A stretch of DNA of 64,000 nucleotides from Magicicada septendecula. Taxonomy: Eukaryota; Arthropoda; Insecta; Hemiptera; Cicadidae. Below the pieces are notes generated by a model. That model did no database searches. It worked only from the letters and a program-made list of their open reading frames with translations, and was not told the DNA's origin. Made by a program: the position numbers and the translations under genes. Shown here piece by piece: positions 1-6,190 of the stretch. Each line of letters opens with the position of its first letter. Position 1 is the first letter of the stretch. The stretch covers positions 709,242,196 to 709,306,195 of the forward strand of contig CM068367.1 in NCBI GenBank assembly GCA_034769895.1. Direction: 5' to 3'.

Positions 1-181
1 CGATGTAGAGGAAACTTTCTGACGGCAGTGTAAAGACGTCCTGTTGTTGTATTGGCACACGTATTTCATCATTGTTTCCATATCTTGTTGTTACGTACGG
101 TGCGTGTGAGTGAAATGAAAAGTGTGTGATACTGTCTTCAAAGAACGGTTGCTGCTCCACAGATAATATTCCACTCGCCAT
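1..181 (-). CDS. MCP: Polinton major capsid protein, N-terminal part (runs off window)
   Basis: A frame opens with ATG at 181 on the minus strand and stays open for 60 codons to the window edge. The visible part includes GNNDEIRVPIQQQD (about residues 35-48) followed by LPSESFLYI. These resemble the start of Polinton double-jelly-roll major capsid proteins as I remember them. The jelly-roll folds themselves lie outside the window. The frame follows the minor capsid candidate on the same strand after about 180 bp. That gap is long enough for its own promoter and has initiator-like TCAGT words. The family call rests on the N-terminal motif and on gene order; the remainder cannot be judged. Confidence 0.68.
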   Translation of the reverse strand, partial: MASGILSVEQQPFFEDSITHFSFHSHAPYVTTRYGNNDEIRVPIQQQDVFTLPSESFLYI

Positions 182-302
182 GTTACTTGTTTACAACAAC
201 AAAACCCAGTGAAATCAGGAAACGACGGTTAACTGATGTTAATCGTTTCAGTTTCGAACGAGTACTGATGCGTTTCCTAACTGATCTTTCTTCTTCTTCT
301 TT

Positions 303-308
303 TTTTAT
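303..308 (-). terminator. Polyadenylation signal candidate (AATAAA)
   Basis: AATAAA on the minus strand lies about 55 bp past the stop of the minor capsid candidate and before the major capsid start. Position and strand suit a cleavage/polyadenylation signal for the upstream gene, but a hexamer in AT-rich DNA is weak evidence. Confidence 0.3.
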
Positions 309-361
309 TACTGACGACTGTGGTAGCAGCGGTGGCGAAGAAACAAAGTACAAGCCCATGT

Positions 362-958
362 CTATAGTCGTTTTAGATGTAAACGCACAGTGATGACTTC
401 TCCACGAAAATCTATTACATCACCGTCCTGATCGTGTAAAGATAATGTTATGTTGTCCAAACGACTCACATTCACAGGTAGGTATATGACGTTTGTAGGC
501 GATTCAATTATTTTGAATCCTGGTTCGACTGACGGATAGAACGAGTGCAGCGTGTGCTCAGTTTTACCGTTCTTGTATGATCCTTGCGCTATATTACACC
601 TTATCAGTATCCTGTTCACTTTTATAATGTTAACTGTGGCGTCAGACGTGTGAGTTTTATTCGCTTCAAGCAGACGCTTTTCCTTGAAACCCAACATATC
701 ACCGATACCGTACACTGTTTGTTGAAAGTCAATATCCAATGCACAAGTCAGTTCACATTTCAGTTTATTGTTGTTAGGACGTAGACTAATCTTTGAGTCT
801 CCTAACTGCTTTTTGAGGAAGGCTTCTATGTCACCGATTTCATAAGCACCTGTAGGTAAAGTTATCAAGTCCCACGTTGTTCCGTCTCGTAGTACTGGAA
901 ACACGTTGTTTTTTCCTTCAATCACGTTCGGTATACTGTTGTATGTAGTAACGTCCAA
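362..958 (-). CDS. Polinton minor capsid (penton) protein candidate
   Basis: This open frame of about 198 codons is compositionally like its neighbours. It has TYNSIPNV near its start, a GAYEIGDIEAFLK segment (about residues 38-50), VNIIKVNRILIRCNI (about 109-123), NVIYLPVNV (about 156-164) and ends in GEVITVRLHLKRL. This pattern recurs in a protein found next to the major capsid gene of invertebrate Polintons. I take it to be the minor (penton) capsid protein, a single-jelly-roll-type component, but that role is inferred from context and memory. The frame does not open with ATG, so the start is not settled. It lies between the protease and the major capsid gene on the same strand, as expected for the virion block. 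Confidence 0.6.
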   Translation of the reverse strand: MDVTTYNSIPNVIEGKNNVFPVLRDGTTWDLITLPTGAYEIGDIEAFLKKQLGDSKISLRPNNNKLKCELTCALDIDFQQTVYGIGDMLGFKEKRLLEANKTHTSDATVNIIKVNRILIRCNIAQGSYKNGKTEHTLHSFYPSVEPGFKIIESPTNVIYLPVNVSRLDNITLSLHDQDGDVIDFRGEVITVRLHLKRL

Positions 959-1077
959 TAGACCTACATACCATTCGCGTTTGTTAGTTCGAGAGGCGGG
1001 AAAAAGTCACATACAAGAGCAGCAGCATTCGTACCTGTTAAGGTGACCGACAGCGAAGACATCTTGTCGCTTACTGA

Positions 1078-1428
1078 TCACTCACGCGTTAAGAAGTCCA
1101 AACATAAATGCCCGCAGATGACTGTGTGTGGTGGTTGTTCACGTTCGTAATTGTAGTAAATGTCAGTGTCGGTTCCAAAATACTGTGTCAGCTCAAGAGG
1201 TGGCTGCATATTACCATACGCATCATAGTAGTAAACTTGTTTGTTTCGCTTCTTGTAGCAAACCCAGTGCGTACCAGGTCCTTCTGCACTGTCCAGATTA
1301 ACAACTGCACTCTCATTCTTCCATGGTCGTGTGTGTGGTAAAGTGTTACGCATAAAAACTCCTCTGAAATAAGGTATTTTCAAAAGTTTTGCGTACACAT
1401 ACAAATCACTGTCAGACAATGCACGCAC
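1078..1428 (-). CDS. PRO: Adenain-like cysteine protease of the Polinton
   Basis: The 116-residue frame matches the compact adenovirus-protease (C5-like) family that Polintons use for virion maturation. His54 lies in GTHWVCY, an acidic partner Asp69 in YYYDAYG, and the likely nucleophile Cys105 in VICGHLCLDFL, in the order His-Asp-Cys typical of adenain. The N-terminal PYFRGVFMRNTLP segment (about residues 19-31) is also characteristic of the family. The frame opens on GTG and no ATG precedes it, so the start is unsettled. It lies 11 bp past the stop of the phospholipase-type gene, a tight spacing typical of the block. Role by family: cleavage of capsid precursors. Confidence 0.82.
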   Translation of the reverse strand: MRALSDSDLYVYAKLLKIPYFRGVFMRNTLPHTRPWKNESAVVNLDSAEGPGTHWVCYKKRNKQVYYYDAYGNMQPPLELTQYFGTDTDIYYNYEREQPPHTVICGHLCLDFLTRE

Positions 1429-1439
1429 TGGTATGCAAA

Positions 1440-2015
1440 TTAGTTTTTTTGTCTGTAAGGACGTAGGTATAGACCTGACGCTATTTTTTTATTGTTACGT
1501 TTATGCCTTGGGACTGTTTTGCGTTTGCAGGTCGTTTTGCGTTTTTTCGCAGATTGACGTTTAATTCCTGAACCCTTCTTCTTTTTTCTGCAACCACTAC
1601 GCGAGCTCCCTCCACCCACTGCCGATTTCGCCTTCATCGCTGCCGCTACGGCCGCCGCGTACGCTCTTTCGCTGATGCCTGAATTCAAAGCTTTCACTCG
1701 ATCCCACGCCTTGCCGGCTAGCACACGATCCGCTACGCGTCTTCGTTCGTTGTCCTTGTACTTAGCGTAAGCGATATCGTGTTCGCGACAGGCTTCGTCC
1801 AACTCGTTGATTCCGCGCTCGCCACGTGCCAATCTCTCTTTGAGTTTTGTTCCAGGTCCACAGAATCGGTAGCCCGGTAGGTGTAATTCTACTGGTAATG
1901 CGTCCACCGCTCGATTAATCAAAGTAGGTACTGATGAAACGATAGCGGGCACAGTGTTTTTAAGTATTTTTCCAATTACACCACGCCCCATTCTTTTCTT
2001 ACGAAGTACGTGCAT
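1440..2015 (-). CDS. Parvovirus VP1-type phospholipase A2 domain protein
   Basis: The 191-residue protein carries the calcium-loop motif YRFCGPGT (residues 49-56) and the catalytic helix DEACREHDIAY (73-83) with the His79-Asp80 dyad and Tyr83. These are hallmarks of the phospholipase A2 domain in parvovirus VP1 capsid proteins, where it helps virions escape endosomes. An amphipathic or hydrophobic N-terminal stretch (about 13-40) precedes it. The C-terminal third (about 140-191) is very rich in Lys and Arg, suggesting DNA binding or nuclear targeting. An alanine-rich helix lies at about 118-132. ATG at 2015 is the natural start and overlaps the end of the upstream fibre-like gene by 17 bp. 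A structural virion role is inferred from its place between the protease and fibre-like genes. Confidence 0.75.
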   Translation of the reverse strand: MHVLRKKRMGRGVIGKILKNTVPAIVSSVPTLINRAVDALPVELHLPGYRFCGPGTKLKERLARGERGINELDEACREHDIAYAKYKDNERRRVADRVLAGKAWDRVKALNSGISERAYAAAVAAAMKAKSAVGGGSSRSGCRKKKKGSGIKRQSAKKRKTTCKRKTVPRHKRNNKKIASGLYLRPYRQKN

Positions 2016-2754
2016 TCTTGTAAACAGATCTCCAATCCTTGATTTCCGTTTCCGTATCGAGAACGTCTATTAAACGCCCCACCTCTTCAATATATTCAGA
2101 CAGGACTGAACGCTGTGTCGTGCTGTCTTGATATTTATAGACAAACTTTATTAGATTGATTATATGAGCGTGAAATACCTGAGTGACCTTGTACAATTCG
2201 GTCTTTATATGTAATTTTAATTCGTGCATTTGTCGTACAGTGACTGCGTCTTTGTCATTGACACCGTTCGCTATATTCGTAATTTTTCTTCCGGCAGCGT
2301 AGAAAGTATCGTTTTGCAAACTGATTGTGTGTGCGTGTAAAAATTCCAAATTCACTGCGTCTTTGAAGTCAACAGGCGCTTGCACACGTGTTAGTCGACA
2401 GTCATTAACGATTACGTTACCTGCACGATCTTTTTTCAAACTCTTCTCGTCTACGTATCGTTTTGTGGCTGCATCTCTTGATTTAAGCGGATCGTTTAGC
2501 CTTATTATTCGATGATCTTTTGCGTCTACGGTAGCGTTGTCGTTCTTGTACTGTAAGCATGTGTCCTTTACGTACTGTAAAGAAAGAACATCGTGCAACT
2601 CTTCAGGATCACCCAAGTTGCATATCTTTTTGTTTTTCACATCAAAGTGACCGTCGTTAGTCACTCCTAAACCGATATCCTCACGCAGACTTCGGTGAGT
2701 TTCTTTTCGCACTCTTACAGCGCTGTCGTGTCTACCGAACTTGTCTACACTCAT
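1999..2754 (-). CDS. Fibre-like repeat protein of the Polinton
   Basis: The 251-residue protein has four related repeats of about 38 residues, at about 44-62, 83-101, 121-139 and 158-176. Each reads roughly I-x-N/R-L-x-D-P, a short linker, D-A/V, then a Y-V or equivalent pair. This pattern resembles the head repeats of phage and adeno-like tail-fibre proteins, which form trimeric beta structures. The C-terminal part (about 180-250) is predicted helical and rich in charged residues. No signal peptide or membrane segment is visible. It starts at a clear ATG, lies between the DUF8207-type and phospholipase genes, and overlaps the latter by 17 bp. A host-attachment or spike function is inference; the repeat structure is directly visible. 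Confidence 0.55.
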   Translation of the reverse strand: MSVDKFGRHDSAVRVRKETHRSLREDIGLGVTNDGHFDVKNKKICNLGDPEELHDVLSLQYVKDTCLQYKNDNATVDAKDHRIIRLNDPLKSRDAATKRYVDEKSLKKDRAGNVIVNDCRLTRVQAPVDFKDAVNLEFLHAHTISLQNDTFYAAGRKITNIANGVNDKDAVTVRQMHELKLHIKTELYKVTQVFHAHIINLIKFVYKYQDSTTQRSVLSEYIEEVGRLIDVLDTETEIKDWRSVYKNARTS

Positions 2755-2798
2755 ATTTATGAAGAAGAACTGATGGTTATAGAACGGTGCGTCTGCTT

Positions 2799-3680
2799 TT
2801 ATATGATAATGCCGGTTTCACGTAATTCTTCCAATATCGAAACGATTTCATTCCTATGACCAGTATGGCCGCTATTTTGAGACGCCATTAACAGTCTCAA
2901 TCTATTAACCAACTCGTTAGGATCATCCCAATGCACGTAATCGATTGTAGTGTTCGGTTTCATCTCCATATAGCCACTCCCTGTACGTTTTCGTGCAAAC
3001 AATTTAGATATTACTAGTCGGTACTTGACGCCACTGTTACTGTTTATTCGCGTATTGTGTTTATATTTTTGTTTGTGTCCGTTGGTTGCTAGTAGTATAG
3101 ACTTATATTTCCTCATATCATCCTTATTGTATTTTTTCGGTAGTTTCATAAACAAAAGTTCATACAGACCAGGTGTACCCTCGTAAATTTTTCCTTTGAC
3201 ATGAAAGTTGTCGTTATCATCGATTTTTACATTTGAATCACCTATCATAAATTTACCACCTTCGTATCGAACACCATACATGCGATCTATAATCCGTTTA
3301 CAGTCCGCCGATTCACACAAACGCATATATTTGTTTGCTAATGAATCCTTGCTGAAATGTGAAGCGTTAGGGTTCCAGGCGTCCTCTTCACTGAAATGAG
3401 AAGCGTTATGACTTTGCATACCACTTTCGTTTTCTGTTATTACGTGTTGTGTAGGCTCTTCTTGTTTTATCTGCTGCTTCTCCTCCTCCTCCTCCTCCAT
3501 CATGTCACCACTTAACTTTCGTGAAATAGCTTCTAACGGTTCCAGAATCGGTCTGTAATTTTTTCTAAACGCCTCGTCGCTTTCTCTGATACCGTGTTGT
3601 AATGCATGATATTTTTTCCTTATGTTGTCGCTTATCGTGTCTATATCATACGCGAGTCGTTCCTCCTTATTCATTGCCAT
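2799..3680 (-). CDS. DUF8207-type Polinton protein
   Basis: The 293-residue protein carries the conserved core I associate with DUF8207 in invertebrate Polintons. YGVRYEGGKFMIGDS lies at about 135-149, TPGLYELL at about 169-176, then a YKSILLATN helix (192-200). The C-terminus has VNRLRLLMASQNSGHTGH followed by EIVSILEELRE. The N-terminal third has a helical segment (5-55), an acidic run of glutamates (62-67) and two NASHFS repeats (92-97 and 105-110), and is probably disordered. ATG at 3680 is a natural start. It sits directly downstream of the packaging ATPase and upstream of the fibre-like gene. The molecular function of the family is unknown to me; the position suggests a virion or assembly role. 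Confidence 0.65.
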   Translation of the reverse strand: MAMNKEERLAYDIDTISDNIRKKYHALQHGIRESDEAFRKNYRPILEPLEAISRKLSGDMMEEEEEEKQQIKQEEPTQHVITENESGMQSHNASHFSEEDAWNPNASHFSKDSLANKYMRLCESADCKRIIDRMYGVRYEGGKFMIGDSNVKIDDNDNFHVKGKIYEGTPGLYELLFMKLPKKYNKDDMRKYKSILLATNGHKQKYKHNTRINSNSGVKYRLVISKLFARKRTGSGYMEMKPNTTIDYVHWDDPNELVNRLRLLMASQNSGHTGHRNEIVSILEELRETGIII

Positions 3681-3727
3681 CGTGTGTTAGCAAGAGGACT
3701 GATTACATTACTACAGTGCAACCACTT

Positions 3728-4462
3728 TTATACTTCGTCGGAAACAATTATGAATCGATCAAAGCCGATTCTATATCTACCTTCATTTATTAGCGAGTCT
3801 TTGTCTATGACTAGAAATCCATAACGATCCTTCCACGCTTTCATGCAGACGTCTTTGAAAGCATCATATTTCATATCTATGTTAACGTGATCATTGTATG
3901 CATGTCGTAAATTTAGATTGTCTTGTTTGAACAATATCAACAAGTTAGCGTTGTCACGTACCAATTGTTTCGGTATCTGGCTATATGTCTGGCATAGATA
4001 GAATGTGTCCACACCGCTATGTCTCCCCATAGCAAAATACTTTCGAATATTGTTTTGTCTTTCACATGATACATCATCGAATACGATAACAGAGTCGAGA
4101 CCAGTGATTTCACTCGGTAGCGGGACTTCTTCGTTCTCGCTGTATGCATGATAACCTAAACCTTCATCAGCGAGTGATTTCATCACTGTTTCTAGCATTC
4201 TGTATTTTGGTTGAAATAATGATTTTGGAAACACGTATACGTTGCGGAAACGTAGTCCGTTGGCATCAAACAGTAGGTTGAATAGCACATTTGATTTCCC
4301 GCAGGAACTTGGGCCTGTAACGATACAGCGAATACTGTTCGGTAATAGCGGGCCATGTTTACGCTTAGCACTACCTTCGTCACCAGCCAAAAAGTCCATT
4401 TCCTTTATTGGTAATTTGTTTGCTTGCTGTACAATCTTCATCTTTGTGAATACCGAAAGCAT
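3728..4462 (-). CDS. ATP: FtsK/HerA-type DNA-packaging ATPase
   Basis: Numbered from an upstream GTG at 4486, the Walker A motif GPSSCGKS falls at residues 58-65, Walker B SVIVFDD at 132-138, and a CQTYSQIPK sensor-like motif at 165-173. This is the layout of the genome-packaging ATPases shared by Polintons, adintoviruses and NCLDV-like viruses. They pump DNA into capsids. I prefer the first ATG at 4462, giving about 244 residues, because the longer frame opens on GTG. The integrase stop at 4493 lies only about 30 bp upstream. The A32-like ATPase identity is strong from the paired Walker motifs and the neighbours. Confidence 0.88.
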   Translation of the reverse strand: MLSVFTKMKIVQQANKLPIKEMDFLAGDEGSAKRKHGPLLPNSIRCIVTGPSSCGKSNVLFNLLFDANGLRFRNVYVFPKSLFQPKYRMLETVMKSLADEGLGYHAYSENEEVPLPSEITGLDSVIVFDDVSCERQNNIRKYFAMGRHSGVDTFYLCQTYSQIPKQLVRDNANLLILFKQDNLNLRHAYNDHVNIDMKYDAFKDVCMKAWKDRYGFLVIDKDSLINEGRYRIGFDRFIIVSDEV

Positions 4463-4492
4463 ACTGTTTTCAGCACGTGCTGTCACCTTTTT

Positions 4493-5428
4493 TTATATTA
4501 GATCTTTCTTATGTATCCACGCATCGTGTTTACCATCGAAACCGAGCCAACGAACACGCACTCTGTCACCTTTGCGTTGTAACACCTTTTCCACTAGGTA
4601 TACGTCGCCGACTTTGGACTTACTAATCTCGTGCTCGTAAAAACCACCTTTCAACACTTTGTTTAGATGATCTTTTAGCAGATAAGTGACGGGGATAGTA
4701 GTGGATTGTACTTTATCCACAGTGAATATTTCGTTAGTCCAATTTGGCGTATAACCTTTGGCGAACGTCATTTTGTGCTTACTTATACGAACACGGTCAC
4801 CGACTTTAAATTTGGGTGGTTTCGTTGGACTGATTTTAGGCGCTGTGTTCTTCCTTATTCGTTCCAACACTATATGTTCGTTGGCATCATTCACTTCACT
4901 AGGTTTCATACCAATGGTTCTGTGTGTGGTATTGTTGTACGATTTCAGTAATGTAGGTAGTAGATCCAACCAGCGGTAGTGTCCTTGTTCGCTGAAAGCT
5001 CGATACATGTGTGTCTTCAGTGTGCGATTAAAACGTTCCACTATGGAAGCTTTTTTCTCACTATAGGTTGAGTAATGTTTCACATTATTCTTTTTTAGCA
5101 ACGCTTGTACTGTGCTGTTGTAATACTCCTTCCCGTTGTCTGACTGTAAATATTTCATTCGATTAGCAGTTAGTATAGGCTCTAGTGCGTGCTTTACTTC
5201 TTTTCCTGTCTTTGTTTTCAATGGTACAGCGTACGCGTACTTGCTAAACGCATTGATCACTGTCATCATGTACTTGTACCCTTTGTTCACTCGAGCGTAT
5301 GGTATCATCTCCACAAGATCCGCCTGGTACAAGTCGTGTAGACCCTTCAATTCAACCGCGCGCCTAACGAAATTCCTTCTCGCTGCTCTGTGTAGCTCTA
5401 GAGCTATAGTCTTGCGTGCGTTGTTCAT
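4493..5428 (-). CDS. INT: Polinton integrase (RVE family, chromodomain)
   Basis: The 311-residue protein has a retroviral-type catalytic core. Asp37 lies in YQADLVEM, Asp97 in LQSDNGKEYY and Glu131 in SIVERFNRTL, giving a D,D(33)E triad. The N-terminal LHRAARRNF segment is typical of Polinton integrases, and no complete HHCC zinc finger is visible. After a KVGDRVRI segment (about 207-215) the C-terminus forms a chromodomain (about 277-310) with VYLVEKVLQRK and VRWLGFDGKHDAWI. Such domains steer integration toward chromatin marks. ATG at 5428 is a clear start. It is the first gene of the leftward block and diverges from the polymerase across about 100 bp. Confidence 0.92.
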   Translation of the reverse strand: MNNARKTIALELHRAARRNFVRRAVELKGLHDLYQADLVEMIPYARVNKGYKYMMTVINAFSKYAYAVPLKTKTGKEVKHALEPILTANRMKYLQSDNGKEYYNSTVQALLKKNNVKHYSTYSEKKASIVERFNRTLKTHMYRAFSEQGHYRWLDLLPTLLKSYNNTTHRTIGMKPSEVNDANEHIVLERIRKNTAPKISPTKPPKFKVGDRVRISKHKMTFAKGYTPNWTNEIFTVDKVQSTTIPVTYLLKDHLNKVLKGGFYEHEISKSKVGDVYLVEKVLQRKGDRVRVRWLGFDGKHDAWIHKKDLI

Positions 5429-5529
5429 GGCTTAAGATACACTAACATAATACCGACGTTAAAAATACTATATATATCTATAACAGTTTCTTTGTTTTTC
5501 AGTATTCACTCTCACGTCTGAATATCACC
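5429..5529. promoter_or_regulatory. Divergent promoter between integrase and polymerase
   Basis: A nearly symmetric TATA run (5469-5483) sits in the middle of the divergent gap. On the plus strand a TCAGT initiator at 5499-5503 lies with its A about 32 bp after the TATA start, the classic arthropod core-promoter spacing. A start codon in strong context (ACCATGG) follows at 5530. On the minus strand the same TATA run lies about 40-50 bp from the integrase ATG, with a TTAGT word in between. I infer a shared bidirectional promoter; this is not proven. Confidence 0.5.
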
Positions 5530-5587
5530 ATGGCTGACCTTCAACAGAATCCAGAACATCAGAAGGAACAGGGACATCCTCAACAAG
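5530..5587 (+). CDS. Candidate short leader exon of the polymerase gene
   Basis: ATG at 5530 in strong context opens 19 codons rich in Gln, Glu and His, and ends at a GTAAAA donor-like site at 5588. An acceptor-like site (pyrimidine tract then CAG) ends at 6188, just before the polymerase frame, and the phases agree. A CTAAT branch-point-like word lies near 6161. The donor is weak (no GTAAGT) and no transcript evidence is available. Alternatively this is a short upstream ORF in the polymerase leader. Confidence 0.4.
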
Positions 5588-5693
5588 GTAAAAAAATTTA
5601 CCAATTGTCTCTCTCCCTATAATTATGTAGCAAACCAAATTTGTTTGATATGAATTAACATATGATTCAACTCAGTCTAACATGTACAAGATA

Positions 5694-5865
5694 GTCTCTT
5701 GACGTTGTTTAGAAATTGATATGACGGAGAAAATTTTTTATGTTCTGACATAGGTTTGTCACCTTCTCCCCAATGTATTGTCTCTTGACATCGTTTAGAA
5801 ATTGACATGACGGAGAAAATTTTTCATGTTCCACCATAGGTATGTCACCTTCTCTCCAATGAACT
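5694..5865. repeat. 86 bp tandem duplication at the 3' end of the BIR gene
   Basis: Two adjacent copies (5694-5779 and 5780-5865) share most positions, including TCTCTTGAC, TTTAGAAATTGA, ATGACGGAGAAAATTTTT and TGTCACCTTCTC blocks. The right copy codes for the second zinc-binding half of the BIR domain. The left copy supplies the tail of the same frame and its stop, so the gene's last part was duplicated in place. Confidence 0.85.
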
Positions 5866-6059
5866 AATTCAATTCCACAACAAAAGCATTTAACTCTATC
5901 GTCTATGAATGACATACTATGTCCACAAACATCATAATTTAGCGGATAGTAGTAAAACCCAGCAAATGCTAACTCGTCGGGACTGACAAACGTCACTTCC
6001 CAATACTTGAACGATTTTCTTCTTTCACTTTCAATGCTAAAATCAGGAGTAGCTGTCAT
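5709..6059 (-). CDS. Single-BIR (inhibitor-of-apoptosis-like) protein
   Basis: From ATG at 6059 the protein is 116 residues; a longer frame opens only on TTG at 6074. It holds one BIR domain. An FAGFYYYPLNYDVC segment leads to the zinc site C-x2-C-x16-H-x6-C, formed by Cys63, Cys66, His83 and Cys90 counted from the TTG, with the characteristic VKCFCCG and W-x-EGD-x-P-x-VEHEKFSP-x-C spacing. BIR proteins bind caspases or their activators and block apoptosis. No RING domain follows, as in short viral IAP-like proteins. It lies on the minus strand between integrase and polymerase, within the candidate leader intron, with a TATA-like word at 6101-6110. The C-terminal tail comes from the local 86 bp duplication. 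A capture from a host gene is inferred. Confidence 0.85.
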   Translation of the reverse strand: MTATPDFSIESERRKSFKYWEVTFVSPDELAFAGFYYYPLNYDVCGHSMSFIDDRVKCFCCGIELVHWREGDIPMVEHEKFSPSCQFLNDVKRQYIGEKVTNLCQNIKNFLRHINF

Positions 6060-6190
6060 CTTCACAGTTTGCAATAAACTAACGTATTACTAACATGTAC
6101 TATATATTTATTTACCACAAACATGAATTTGTGTGTGTGTGTTATTCATCATTCCTATTAGCTAATACATGTGTTCCTATTGTTTCAGAT

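Larger units (their letters stand above)
5588..6188 (+). other. Candidate leader intron of the polymerase gene
   Basis: The 601 bp stretch between the short leader exon and the polymerase frame has GT and AG at its ends and is AT-richer than the flanking coding DNA. It holds a BIR-domain gene on the opposite strand and an 86 bp tandem duplication. If not spliced, it is simply the intergenic region between the divergent promoter and the polymerase. Confidence 0.35.

Noticed and set aside
187-393. Plus-strand frame of about 68 codons near the left edge
   Set aside because: It overlaps the gap and the end of the minus-strand capsid genes and has low-complexity Ser/Phe content; no family is recognised.
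4242-4640. Plus-strand frame of about 132 codons opposite integrase and ATPase
   Set aside because: It is antisense to two strongly supported genes and has no recognisable motif.
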